DNA of 64,000 bases from Cryptomeria japonica (lineage: Eukaryota; Streptophyta; Pinopsida; Cupressales; Cupressaceae): the NCBI RefSeq assembly GCF_030272615.1, contig NC_081409.1, positions 242,479,924-242,543,923 on the forward strand. Reading direction: 5' to 3'. This document shows positions 47,701 to 58,882 of the stretch, one piece after another. The position numbers and the translations under genes were made by a program. The notes under the pieces were generated by a model. The model was not told where the DNA came from. It ran no database searches and saw nothing but the letters and a program-made list of their open reading frames with translations. Position 1 is the stretch's first letter. Every line of letters begins with the position of its first letter.

Positions 47701-47920
47701 CACTACCATGTTCCTGATTGAGAGGATCAAAGAACTTAAACCTGGATGGGAGACAGCTCTTCTCTCTACTTTTGATCAAGTCCTTCACTTGGAAGAACGA
47801 ATGAAGAATCTTCCTGAGATTCCCATTGCTGAGATTGAGGGAATTGTGTCTAGATTCGTTGGATATGCTAAAAAGGAGCATAGGAAAGCAAACAAAATTC
47901 TTGATGAAAAGTTGTTATAG
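44714..47920 (+). CDS. LTR-embedded ORF of 1,068 codons, unknown function
   Basis: The longest open frame in the window and the only large intact element frame. It starts ATGGCGACCCC; the same start is conserved in the broken copy. Three parts are visible. Residues 1 to about 530 are globular-looking, rich in aromatic and charged residues, with blocks such as GLPHRGMIGRGPGEMRVC and YIRIHGCPSPPYMLPRYP. Residues of about 540-720 are charged and low in complexity, with a nuclear-signal-like KRRERPEKREPSRKKQK near 560. The C-terminal third is helical, with a coiled-coil-like DKLKEEMEKNKKLEREV near residue 775. I see no gag, protease, RT, integrase or envelope features, no signal peptide and no membrane segment. 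Extra ORFs of unknown role occur in Tat/Ogre gypsy elements, so a retroelement accessory protein is likely. Function unknown. Confidence 0.8.
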   Translation: MATPKAGGSASRQALIKEDQKGDELETRIVSKWSNIGDTNLGNFNVKKFREVPYIGKPSPVAKKIIESGIIKAAGFPPAFKCHELMIECARHYDSQSRTIVSKDGNILAYLSEEAISEALHLPNHKDMIYKSLEGARSIYEDDPETCLNLINKNWLLKSRPRLNKIPNTPHRIDFQEEYRDLITLLNRVIGAPQAFFFEKWMFFFTQVIVQGKGMLHWARIISNCLDMQLRRLRPTKSFHMSSYVIYALIRSFEYAGLPHRGMIGRGPGEMRVCDSYVHLHHPPRSDYKLVNDTFTMNITRILQGGIHNRLSLDAQELVKKYGAWFIQFQKCTYIRIHGCPSPPYMLPRYPTDRIVLLEVTRQLAAYVKASRHKHGNGIPVPIILGNSVEVCPNTQATKDAEKELSLYSFTSFALRENFDPHGYMEETVGKKYKHEFQVEDFWMNLPSDLEVKRKMHSRLRLDLIRRCKVYRVTDQAQDNGRYLQSSYEKEDKAVKIDWNEPEVLDLRALMAPVLSCTRRWVDVQHQKLKEQNVSMTFTLEARPEEGEASVSENTSHSKGSKRRERPEKREPSRKKQKTNPDHPPSTSSRHEKKASQGEDQGRMVHEIDESMESMVQNDKPEKGQTPQHSSSQSPQVGANELHEEKNDDEVTSPFREDGPLLKEIQVRETRSAIPDWLKERLTRVVVVEEEEDVFDLESLIGNSQEVMEKKKATKMSKVIRDETGSRRLQVATPVVDKYEGEILADEYDLETFELGPLTTEQVMEEATDSFEALKDKLKEEMEKNKKLEREVSAWRGYFSHLNQPLRRQDPAVSPLQALPLESVGEAERVKSLVQLMSSWIDKSHTVAVEFATRMMKTVHRGIQVLEVIHNLMITVAAFTHTRDVIIPVLQVIRQTPRRILTQEKIMDGGTHNLLQWSALLKMKEVLFEDINTKCSQVEGIIHPIQDRAFEVVCTILGRRIEIETDVDIQELEERVKVIFCKEENVITDEQRDQMFTTMFLIERIKELKPGWETALLSTFDQVLHLEERMKNLPEIPIAEIEGIVSRFVGYAKKEHRKANKILDEKLL

Positions 47921-48115
47921 GATGATGTGGCAGTTTAATTCCTATTGGTCTATGTTTCCTCGATATTTGTGCCAATTAAATATTGGCTATGCATTTAATG
48001 ATGTTTATCTAAATGGGGACCTTTTTTTTGTAACAAACCCTAATTAGGGTTTAGGTGTCAAAATCTCAGCCGTTGATCTTCTTTCGATCTGGGCCATTCA
48101 TTGTATTTGAGGATG

Positions 48116-48268
48116 CTATATATACCCTCACTCATTTTCATTTTGATAGTAGTTAGAAGTTAGAGAAGAGAGAGAGCTTAGAGAGAAGAAAGTTATTGTG
48201 TAGCAAGACTGAGTAGTGAAGAAAGAATTTTGAACAATTGGTGTCTATTTGGCTTTGAGATCAATAAA
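48116..48268 (+). promoter_or_regulatory. Distal TATA box and poly(A) signal of unit B
   Basis: CTATATATACC at 48116-48126 is followed by a purine-rich AGAGAAGAGAGAGAGCTTAG leader, and AATAAA is at 48263-48268. The arrangement looks like a U3/R boundary with a short R, and it is conserved in unit C. It implies that the LTR has the same sense as the ORF and a U3 of about 6.3 kb. Confidence 0.5.
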
Positions 48269-48996
48269 ATATTGAAGTTATGGTGTTTTATTGCAATACT
48301 TGTGGCTATCTTCATGATTGTTTATTTTCTTGAATCACTCTCAGTTGAAGTAGTATTTAAGTTTAAGTTTGAAGGACTAAGTGTTGTGCTTGATCTTTGG
48401 TGAGATTCACGTTCCAAACCACTAGCTTCTTACTGATTGTAAGGACACCTTGTGTGGTCAACTGGAAATATTGAGATTGCTTAAGAATTCAATCATTTTG
48501 GGAGTATTGATATGTATCTCTATGATAGTGTCATATCCTTGATGATTTGAAAGTTACTGAATCACCTTAGAAGATTGCATCAATTCCAGTAAAGTTGTAA
48601 TTTCTTGGCGATACTGAAATTGGTAGAATCTTACCAAGTCTAGCCTACATTGAGTCATTCTCAGGATTAGATTAGCATTCATCCCCTGAAACCCTTATCT
48701 TTTGCTATTTTTTGAGAATCTGTTAGTATTAGGAAGATCCTGTTCCTGCAGTCAAAAAGAGAGTAATACGGACAAGCTTTCTCAGAAAGTACGTAAGGCC
48801 CCTTGAAGAAACAGCATATACAACGACCACTGGTGCTTATCCACACGTAGAGATCCTACAAAGAAGAACCTTGAAGTCATCCTGATTGATCCTTTTCGCG
48901 ATATCTTCAACATTCAGAGGCTTTAATCAAGAGAGGATAAGGTACTATTTGGGTATTTTATTCTGTGTTTGGCTATGTACAAAATACACGTCAACA

Positions 48997-51900
48997 GGTC
49001 TCCACTCCCAAATCTCCATTAGTTATTGGAATCTTTCAAATAAAAAACTTGATTACAATGAGGGCGTAATAGGGAATTGGGATATAACTCCTCAATGTGC
49101 CTACTTAGACGTTATTATTGCACACTTACCAAAAACACCTTTAGATGAGGCAACTTTTACTTATGAAATAGCTAGTGGAAGTGGCATTGTAACTCATTTA
49201 GAGTTGAACTTGTTTATTGGTCTATGGTATGTATTAAATTCTAATTTTTATTTATGTATGATGGAAATTAGTAATATGCTCAACAAATTTAGTAACGTGT
49301 TTCTGAAGAATATTTCTAATTATTTATGTATATAAAATGTTCGATAAAATTGCCAAGTTATTGCCGAGTCCCGAGTCTCGAGAATTTTTAATTTTGGGCC
49401 AAAAGAGTTATTGCCAAGTTTTCAACTATGCTACACACCACTTGTATAAAATAAAAAATACCGCACAAATTTTCAACTTTATAACCCTAACCTCAGAGTT
49501 TACACAACGAAAAAACAGCACACAAGCTCATAAAGCCCTAACACAATGTCTTTTAAGATATTGCCAAATAAACAGTACATTAACTATTTTTTTTAATATA
49601 TTGATGATTTCTAAGTCTAAAATCTAATATAAACATAATCTACACTTTCATTGAACAAAGAAAAATCAACTAAACTTCAACCAAGGATAAACAATATAAA
49701 GGAAATGCAAACAACATATGGAAAATAGGACAATAGAAGGAAAAAAAATCACCTATCAAAAATTGGATAATAATTTTGTTTTTATCATGCTGAAATGTAA
49801 TAACAAAAAAGTATCAACCAGTCAAGGATGCCAGCTTCTAAACAATAGCTAGTGGACAACGACTTCAAGACAATCAGACTGATTTATCGTGCTTGCAAGG
49901 ATGCAAGAAACCCATTTTGACAAGTGCAAATTATTTGACTATTTCTTTAACCTAGTGATTTGGGTGATCCACCCCTCATTTTGATCAAGGCTTTGGAAAT
50001 GAATTGGAGTCAACAAATTCTTTTCAATATGTGGATGATCAAAAAGGCTCTATTCTCTCCCTTGTGGATAAGCCTTCTTTCTTGGTGAAGGAACGTTTGT
50101 TTTTGTCTCTTCTAGATGAGTCTACACCCAATTTTTCTTTAAAGTAAGAAGTTAAACTTCTGATTGATAAATTTGTATGGATATTTTTGAATGAATGAGG
50201 TATCTCCAGTTGGGCGTTGGTCTCTTGGCATGAGATTGAGCTTCCCTCCCTTTTGTCTCTTCTAAAAGCCATGTTCCTTCTTCAACTTAACTCAAAGGAA
50301 GATAAGAACTATGTCTATGGATCTATGATAAATCTAGACTTTTTCTATGCCCTTTTTTCCTCTTTTATATGTAAAAAAGGTTGCCTCTTTTAATGTAAAT
50401 TTTAGTTTTGTTTGTTTTCATCTACCTATACTTTGTAGGTCATCAAAGGTAATTTAGAGTTAGCAGATACGATTGGCTCCTTTGTGAGATTGAATTTAGA
50501 CTAAAGCACCTCTTTCAAAAGATTCATTAGGGTGTGTGAGTGTGATCTGGTCTTTTCAGATCATTCCTGTCAAGATTCATAGCTACAATCTGTGCATTTT
50601 GAGAATTTGCTTTCCACTACTTACACTCAATCAGTTAGGGCACTGGAGGTCATTATATTCTTCTCAGAAAGATTTTCTTTTGGTTCAAAGATGGGGCTGA
50701 AGAAAGACAAGCTCAACCAGGACTTTACTTAGACAAATCATCTTTATTTTATTGAATCTTTATTCACTTTTTGGCTACCTTCATGGGCAAGCTTGTTGAT
50801 GTTCCCTTGTATGTGCTTGGTAATCAAAGGTTAAAGTTTTTTTCTGGGGGGAGGGAAGGAGGGGGTGCAGGGGAACCCAATGAATAATGGAGAGAATCCT
50901 CTCATCGAATTCAAAGATTGGTGTTTGCAAATGCCTAGGTCCACTTCTTAAAAGCTGGTTCGTAAGTTGCTAATTTTTTTGTCACTTTTATAGAGGATTC
51001 TCCTTCCTCAAATTGGAATGATGCACCTAGTGGTGCTCCTTATTTTTGTGACACTCAATGTCGTATTGACTTGTAGTCCCTCTCAAGGTTCAATGATGAG
51101 TTTGTTTATTTGGATCCATCTAGAAACTTTTGTAGGTTCCACCAAATTTCTAGGACGGGAAAGCAAGGGACAAGTGGCTATGTTTTGAGGATGGATTTTT
51201 TGAGTACCAGTACCATTGGATGCTTCCCCTCCCCATTCGTATTGGTGTTGTGCAGCGCTTCCCCATTCTAGTTACCATTCATTCTAGGGGGCAGATTGTT
51301 AAACAGAAGCGGTGCATTGGATTCAATCTCCCCGGCAGACCGAATCTTTGGGCAGATTGATGTATTCCATGGTGGGGGATCTATCCCACTATTATTCCGT
51401 CCTACTATGAAGTCCTACTGTAGGGATCCTATCCCACTCTTATTCTGTGGGGGTATGGAGGTACACGATAGATGAGGGTTGTTGATATGTATATAATGAA
51501 TCACATTGGATCCCTTCCTCTCCCTCCCTTCCCTCGCCCTGATCCCGAGGAGGCAAGAAGTTGTTGTTGGCCTTATGGAAGATAGTAGTTGAGTTAGGAA
51601 AGAGGATGATAAGGAGGTAGGGATAGAGGAATACAATATGTTTCTAGAAGCGAGAAAGGGTCGTCCTTCACCCCCTATTGTCAACGAGAAAGGGAGGGAG
51701 GTAGGTTATTGTCAGCTAGGCCATTTCCCTTCTCGAAGGAAGGTTCAATCAGCAAGCATGCTTTCATTCAAAAGGAAGACTAGTTCAACCGAAACCTGGA
51801 GAGAAGTTAACAACCTGGAAGGAACAAGCGACAGCTATATAAAAAATAGAATGTTTTTTCAAAACAGAAATTTCAAATAATCATATGTTAACATTAGTAA

Positions 51901-52199
51901 GGCATTCATCATATACACTATAGATCCTTAAAAAATAATCATATAAACTATAGATCTTTAATACAAACATTAGAGTTAAATTGAGATATCACATAAGAGT
52001 CAAACAAATTAACAAATATCAAAACTTAATTGCTTTCATAATTCATTGTCAATTGCATATGATATATTATATATTATATATAATTAAAAATACGACAAAA
52101 TACCCAAAAGCTACACATTTCAACTACAAAATAGAAAAAACATAGCAAGTATGTTGTTGCCCTAATTGTAAATTAGCTTTGAAGTTTGACTTTGAATCA
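48997..52199. other. No recognised gene
   Basis: It begins with the right target duplication of unit B (GGTCT, 48997-49001). It continues with transposon-like debris: GAGTC/CGAG words near 49360, and coding-like but broken sequence at about 49010-49240 and 50000-51300 that I cannot identify. 51290-51600 has GGGGGCAGATTG and a TATA-like TGTATATAATG and could be an LTR piece, without a second copy. Confidence 0.4.
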
Positions 52200-53655
52200 C
52201 TAACACTGAGGGGCTGCCTCATCCATTGGAACTCCAACCAATCCCTCTTTTGTCACCTCCTCATCAATCTAGGTGGCATCTTTTGGATCAACATCCCACC
52301 ATAAACCTCGAGACTATCAATACTTTGAAATTTGATGATCCTAAAGTCCCAAGGCACTATGCACAACCACCAACCTCTTAGCTCATCTAGAGGTAAGCCT
52401 AATCCTCTTCATTGAGTGGATGAAGTTGTATGTGGACTAGTTCCTCTCTACAACAAAGGAGCAAACAACTTGTGAAAGGAGGCAAATGTTAAGCATTCTC
52501 AACTATGGTGTATCCCTATCATGCCATGTCCACCATCCACTATAGTAAATTGAATGTTGGACCACAAAGTTGGTAGAGGCAATTCATTGTGAGCAAAGTT
52601 CAGTAGGCTCCTCACTTGAATACACCTTTTGAAAGCCCTTCGTTAACCATTCTTTCACCTATTCATCATCACAAGGAGGCAACTTTCCAACCTTTGGTGC
52701 TTGTTATTTGGAAATTAGAGCAAAGGCTACATTATAATGCAAGGTGCTCTTAGTGCTCCACCACCAAATCACAATAAGCTTTATATGCTATTTGTATAAT
52801 TTCAAATTAGGACCCCTGTAACAAATTGCTTATTTCATCCACCCAAGCATGTCGTCAAATGTCTCATAAATCTATCCAAGATTGGGAGAATCTATATCAA
52901 CATATCTAACGGCGTCTACAACAAGTGAAATGAAAAGCAAGCATATAACAAAAATTTCAAGAAAGAATAAGACTCAGTCAAATGACAAGTTAGAAAATTA
53001 AAAACAATAAAATCAGAAATATCAAATTAAACTCAGCAATTTATCACCGCACAATGGACTACCAATCATCATCAAGGATCTTTTGTCTGACAACTTTTAT
53101 TTCAGTAGTTTTTGCATTAGCCCATCTACTCCACTCTGAATTAACCACCATCAACTATAGATGCCCATGCACCTCAAACACCCTCTCTAAATAAAATGAA
53201 ATAATTGGCATATCTAAACTCCATACGTTTAAGGAATTCCTTCTCTAAAAAAGTATTGAATAGAGCAAGTGACTTATGGTCATTGCAAATGAGCATCTGA
53301 TTATCTCTAGCTTCTACAACCACTTGCTTCACCTAATCTATCTTTCCTATCTTTCAAAGAATTGTTCAATGCATGAACACAATATGGGGTCTAAAAGATG
53401 TGTTTATAAGCAACCCCCACCACCATGCGAGCCAATTTGCACACATGTTCCAAATCAATGACCACCTTACTACATTTGAGACTCTAACCTCATCTACAAT
53501 CACTGTTAAATTGGAAATTTGCATTCTTGTGCTTCCTTGAACAATCAATAGCTTTAAGAAATGTGTGACTATGTATTGATGTGGTCTTTGTCTCATATCA
53601 ATCCACCAATCTATAACAATACTATAGCCAATCCTAATCCAAGTCTACCTCATGT
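52200..53655 (-). pseudogene. hAT-family transposase remnant (DUF659 and dimerisation region)
   Basis: Minus strand, top to bottom: a DUF659-like segment with DWWIDMRQRPHQYIV, a second block around KNANFQFNSD, then a HIF-TPYCVHALNNSLKD-like block (about 53390-53640). Near 52210-52480 comes a hAT C-terminal dimerisation-like region with CSFVVERN, STYNFIHSMKRIRLTSR and LVVVHSALGL, ending TAG at 52200-52202. Many stops and frame changes occur, so no protein can be made. The middle part (52480-53370) is poorly preserved. The terminal inverted repeats were not found. Confidence 0.75.
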
Positions 53656-54913
53656 CCATCATCAAACTCACCATAGAATATCTTTTGTCAAGGTAGGCAG
53701 TGTGTAATTTATGCTCTCCAAGGGGTTAAAAGAAATATCAACAAAAGCTAAATCTTTGTACATTTGTTTGAAGGAGAACATACTACATGAAATGGAATGG
53801 CATGGGCATAAAAATAATTGGCAATAGAAGACTACCACATTCCATGCTTGCATATTGAATACGTTGCAATTGTCCCTAACCTCTCACTAGCGATTGTGAT
53901 TCTTCTTCTTCTTGTGTAAATATCACCACTACTACTAGCAACTATGGACAGCATAGGCATAACTAATCATATAGAATAATAATAGTATTTGCATGCCCTC
54001 AGACCTTACTTCCACCTCCATATGCAATCTATTAACCTCTACCTCTCATACTCCTTTATATCTCGACACACCTTAACCCCACATCTTATAATGCCCAAGA
54101 GATGAAAATATACCCTAGTATAGCTCCATCTAAAATTTGTCTTATAAATATGACAACCACACTCTACTCCCCCTAAATTTTTCTTTTTCTCTTTTTCTAC
54201 TTTGTAGGCACCTACCTACTAGAGACACCAATCCCCACTTATATTTGTAGGCACCACTTCTCTAGAGACACCAATCCCCGCAACTAAGAACCAACTTCCT
54301 AAGAGACACAAACCTCTTCTATAGTGAGGCACCAACCTCCACAACTCTTTCAAAAACTCTTCACAAATCTGCTCAAACTTTCTTTACAATTCTGCTCATA
54401 AAAAACTTCAACAACCTGCTCACAGATCTCCTTCAGATCTGCTTATAACTTTGATTTAGATCTACTCCAATTATGCTTAAAAGTCTTCTCTAATATGCTT
54501 CAAACAATCTGCTCTAATAGTCTGATTTTGATTGCTTCAGATCTGTTCATGCATGGATAGATAACCATGATCTGCTTGCCTTGACAACACCTCACAAACT
54601 TATCTTTATATCCTCCCCCCTTGAATAGACATGATTGCCAAAGGAGACAACTTTTTAAATTTATATGCGCCTTTTCATGCTAAACAAGGGCACTAGATAT
54701 GGATCGGCCCATTCGTGATTTCAAATTTATTGTTAATTTCTTAATATACATTCACCCAAAGTTGGGCAATTAGTCAAGTAAGGTCGGCCCTATAAACAAG
54801 CATAGATTTATTTATTTTTAATTCAATTTAACCTCTTAATTTGGACACCAAAATGAGTTGACCAAAAGTGGATAAAACTCAGTGTTCCACGGCCAATGGG
54901 GACAGGGAGACGC

Positions 54914-55009
54914 GGGGACACGGGGACGGGCTTCAGGGACAGGAAGACAAAGGGAAAAAGTTTTGGGGACGGGTTTTGGGGACAGGGGGACTTGGGCCTG
55001 GAGGGGGGG
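54914..55009 (+). repeat. G-rich stretch with G-quadruplex potential
   Basis: Runs of GGGGACACGGGGACGGG (from 54914) and GGGGACGGGTTTTGGGGAC (from 54965), then further G runs to 55009. Both blocks meet the four-G-run rule with short loops. The repeated GGGGAC word suggests simple-sequence expansion within an old repeat. No gene is supported here although frames are open on both strands. Confidence 0.7.
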
Positions 55010-55549
55010 AACGCGTTTCCGTGGATAGTCGGCCTCCAAATAATATTATTTGTTTCCAGCAATATCTCAACGCAAAGTCTGTAATGAGGGTATTTCTTGA
55101 ATAAAAATTTGCTTCAGCAACATAATCCAACAATGAACCAATAATCTCCTTTGACATCCATGACAATAATCCAAAAAAGCTCTTTGAATATTTTCTCATG
55201 CACAATTGCATGGAACAAAACTGATGGATGAAATCTCTCCATACCTTTAAAATTAAAAATATAAATCTTGTAATTCTTTAAAAATCTATACCTTTAATCA
55301 TCATGTAGTCTAACTTGTAAAAAACAATGGAAGATTCACCACAGCTGTCCTATCAAATGTATCCAAACTTCATTTCTCTGGAAATTACAAATTACAGTGT
55401 ATTCATAAGCTGATGTATTTCTACTGACTGCATTTAGTGCCTAGATCAAGAAAATATGCAATAACCAGAAATAAAATAGAGTACTTCTGGAATGAGAAAC
55501 AAATTATGGTAGCATCTGAGTCCAAATTCCAAAACCATAAGAAAGGTAC

Positions 55550-55762
55550 CTTGGCAGCAATAGACTCTAGGAGCATCCCAATAGTCATTCGAGAAGGAAA
55601 TGCATGTGGATTAATAATAAGATCTGGACGCATTCCTGTTACTGCTGAAAATGGCATATCAATATCTGGCCACAATTGTGAGCAAACTCCCTTCTGTCCA
55701 TGCCTACTACTGAATTTGTCACCAATGATGGGATTTCGGCCACGGCGGACACGTATTTTGAC
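55550..55762 (-). CDS. NRPA2: RNA polymerase I second-largest subunit, internal exon (71 codons)
   Basis: Acceptor TTGAATTGCAG lies before [20 protein letters not shown]; donor GCCAAG|GTACCT is at the low end. Phase is 0 at both ends. It carries the [12 protein letters not shown] motif, the signature of the hybrid-binding domain near the active centre of all RPB2-like subunits. [20 protein letters not shown] and [21 protein letters not shown] follow. The [11 protein letters not shown] wording is that of the pol I paralogue. The exon is open and undamaged. It is isolated by 29 kb and 7.8 kb of intron. Confidence 0.96.
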
Positions 55763-56511
55763 CTGCAATTCAAGTAATCCAATTAAACTGTTAAATAGAA
55801 ACTATTGGAAGGAAGGAAATGTTTAGGAGAAAAAATCAAGCACCACATTTCAATTTATGCTTGTATTGAAACATTTTACCAAAAAGGCATTACAAGGAAA
55901 CCTTTGCAACACAGAATAGCATGAACCATCTGAAATCTCCAATTCTTTGAACAACTCAAGTTTAAGTTAATTTAGGTATCAAAATTCTCCCAGTGGGAAA
56001 GACATAATATCAATATAGAAAAATAGAATATTTATATTTTTAGAGCCACTATTTTGAAATCTTAGGATTTTGGCTGTCAAACTATCTATATGGAATTCAT
56101 AGATCGGGACACTCCAAGCAGAATTTCATGGGGAAAAAATTTCCTACAGTAAGGATCTCTCACCCTGTGCAACAGAAATTAAAGATATGTAAAAGCATAC
56201 AGACATTGCAAAGTATTAAGCAATACCTTCTCAGAAACCTTTCTCAAGAAAAATTCACAACGACCATCTCCCTGACATCTCACCAATAAATAAATCAGCA
56301 TATAACTTACAAGAGAAATAAGGCAACACTAAATCAATTGATTCCCCATTTTGGGCTAATCTTCAACTTAGATTCCATGACCAAAAAGTATCTCTACCAT
56401 CAAAGTCACCTGTGACTTGCATCTGGCCTTGATCATTGAGACAACTCTACACCCATGTGTTGGATATTATTGTATCCAAACTCAACAATTATTGTGTCTC
56501 TCGGACTTTAA

Positions 56512-56920
56512 ACCTCAGGCTTTGCTTTGAAAGCCCTTTTACTTTTACAGCTTGAGCTCATCCTGATTGGCGTTGTTTATTCAAGCCTCAAATGTCATTA
56601 GTGATTGGTTTCCATTGTTAACCACCTGTGAAAATCTGAGAAGCTAAAACGCAGGTATACGATTGCAAAATCTGAAGTAAAAAAATGAATAAAAAAAAAA
56701 CTAATTTTCTCACTTAAAAACCTCGGGCTTTTGACCTCAGGCTTTTCTTTGGAAGCGCTTTTACGTTTACAAGTTGAGCTCATCCTGATTGGCATTATTT
56801 ATTGAGGACTCAAATGTTATTAGTGATTTGTTTCCATTGTTAACCACCTGCGAAAATCTAACAAGAGAAGCTAAAACCCAGGTATACAAATGCAAAATCT
56901 AAAGTTAAACTGTTTTTTTA
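56512..56920. repeat. Tandem duplication, period ~222 bp
   Basis: ACCTCAGGCTTT at 56512 recurs at 56734. Both copies share CATCCTGATTGGC, TTTCCATTGTTAACCACCTG and AGCTAAAAC(G/C)CAGGTATAC blocks in order. The copies have diverged by roughly 15%. Confidence 0.8.
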
Positions 56921-57920
56921 AGGGTAATTTTTCTCAGTTAAACCCTCTCTCCCTTGCCAAATTAAATCCTAAAGCAAGTAAAAACAAATGTTTCCAGGCA
57001 TTTTGTTTTATATTTTTATCTTGTAATTGACAAACCAAATTTTGTTATATTCCAGTCAAGTGTAGCTGAGTCATTCTCCCTGAGCTTCCTATATTCGGCA
57101 GACCACAGGCTAAGGTTAGAATCATGAGTCTCAGTAAGCCAAAAATGACAGCGTCAAATTTTGTAACTCGATTAAAACCAATGATGCTGCATGAAAAATT
57201 TACTTCAAGTTACTTGAAAATGTTGACATTATCCACATCAGACAACATGAACATGGGACTTTCAAATTGTGTACAAATGTTGATGTAATCACTAAACAAT
57301 AACATCCACTTTCCCTTACTTCATATTGGCAAGCCTGACATCAAGTTTGTTTTCACTGCTAACACCAAGAATAATATGCCTTTGCTTATTAGCCTCTTCC
57401 ATAAACTTCTTCTACTTTGGTTCAATAAAAACAGACATAATTTTGTTTTCTTTCCCTCACTATTAATTGGTATTGTCTTGGCCTTTTATGATCACATTTA
57501 GCTGAAATTACCCTTTCACTTGGCTCCAAAACTAAGGCATCTCTAACAATTTTCAACAAATTCTGCTATATTTTTCTCTTTGACAGCTGACATTAAATTA
57601 TCATGCCTTCATGTAAAAGCTGTACACTCCATTAAGGTACAAGGCATCAACCATAGGAATGTCAAATTACTGAAGACATGTATGACATTGTTTGTACACT
57701 ATCATTGGGATTCTTGACAGTTGTAACTTGTAAGAACAATAAAATACTACAGCCACAGTGTATGATATCATTTCTACAAATATCGGAATTTGTCCCATTT
57801 GTTTGGTTTGATTCGGGTATCTTGTTTTCTCCTACAAAATTTGTAATGTAGATTTTTTTTTTCTTGCCAAGACTTTCAAATTTTGAGACAAAAGTTGAAT
57901 GTGCAGAACATTAATCATGT

Positions 57921-58405
57921 GGACCTCAATCAAACATACGTTGCCAACCAAATATCAGTTGGTCAAGCTAAAGGTAGTTGAACAAGCATCCCCAGGATTA
58001 AGTGGACTTGATAGGCCAGATGTGAGTAACACAAAAATCTGTCCAACATATCTTAGTTGAGCAGATGTTGGTTGGGCAGATGTCGATTTGATACACATTG
58101 GTACAATGGATGTCAATTGGGCCAATGTCAATCTGATACACATTGGTTGCTGTTAGGCCAAGGTCAGTGTCACCGACCTTGGACCTCAATCAAACAAATA
58201 TTGGCAAGCAATTATCAGTTGGTCAAGCTGAAGGTGGTTGAACACACATCCTCAAGATTGAGTGGACCTCAATTGGCCAAATGCAAGTAACACAGAAGCC
58301 TGTCTATCAGATGTTAGTTAAGCAGATGTTCACTGGACAGCTGTCAATTTGATACACAGTATGACAGCTGTTGATTTAATACACATTGGTTGGGCCAAGT
58401 TTACT
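57921..58405. repeat. Tandem duplication, period 260 bp, with internal short repeats
   Basis: GGACCTCAATCAAACA at 57921 recurs at 58181. Both copies share CAGTTGGTCAAGCT(A/G)AAGG and GATACACATTGG. Within copy 1, GATACACATTGG-containing pieces repeat again about every 45 bp. Confidence 0.82.
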
Positions 58406-58882
58406 GAATATCAATCAGACAAAGCTTGGCTTAGTGTGCAGCTTACACAACTACACAACTTAAATTTTTTTGAAAAATCACATGTTCATAATAAATGAAC
58501 TATGCCTCAAAAAATTTGGATCTAGCAATTGCCATAACATCATTCTCAAACTTTTAGTCAATTATATGTGGGCCAAAAGCTCAAGATTTTTCTCTCTTTT
58601 ATTTCAGGCTTCCTAACCTCTATGGTGCTGAACTCCATAATCACAGGAAACCCACCACGCAATTCAGTAAGCTCTCTGTCAATTATATTGGGGTCAACAG
58701 ATTATCATAATTCTATCTTCTTCTCTGCACTTCCCAGAGACTGACACAAAGTTCCACGTTCACAAAACACCTAACATGTAACTCAGTCAGCATTATATCT
58801 GCCTACTCCTCAGGAATCTCAATCTTCTCATCATTTTGAACTTAATGCTTCTCCTGAAAAAATGTCATAGTGAAACAGACAA

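Larger units (their letters stand above)
41797..48996 (+). mobile_element. 7.2 kb solo-LTR-like unit B with intact large ORF
   Basis: It is flanked by the perfect duplication GGTCT (41792-41796 and 48997-49001). It starts TGTTGTGACC and ends CACGTCAACA. I find no terminal direct repeats and no pol inside, so it is not a two-LTR element. It matches unit C (11676-18891), which sits next to a gypsy pol, end to end. A solo LTR of 7,200 bp is the best explanation. The order inside is hairpin array (42247-43809), TATA (44143), putative 5'UTR intron, ORF (44714-47920), second TATA (48116), poly(A) signal (48263) and the end. Confidence 0.8.
26325..55549 (-). other. NRPA2: NRPA2 intron, 29,225 bp
   Basis: It is bounded by donor GCCAAG|GTACCT (at 55549) and acceptor GGTAG (at 26325). 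It holds LTR element F with nested LINE, E and D, solo-LTR-like unit B, a dead hAT transposase and a G-rich stretch. 26325-28697 has no gene apart from a GGGAT microsatellite. 53656-54913 and 55010-55549 show nothing I recognise. Confidence 0.85.

Noticed and set aside
54823-55104. Overlapping open frames on both strands
   Set aside because: They arise from the G-rich simple repeat (GGGGAC words), which lacks stops on both strands.
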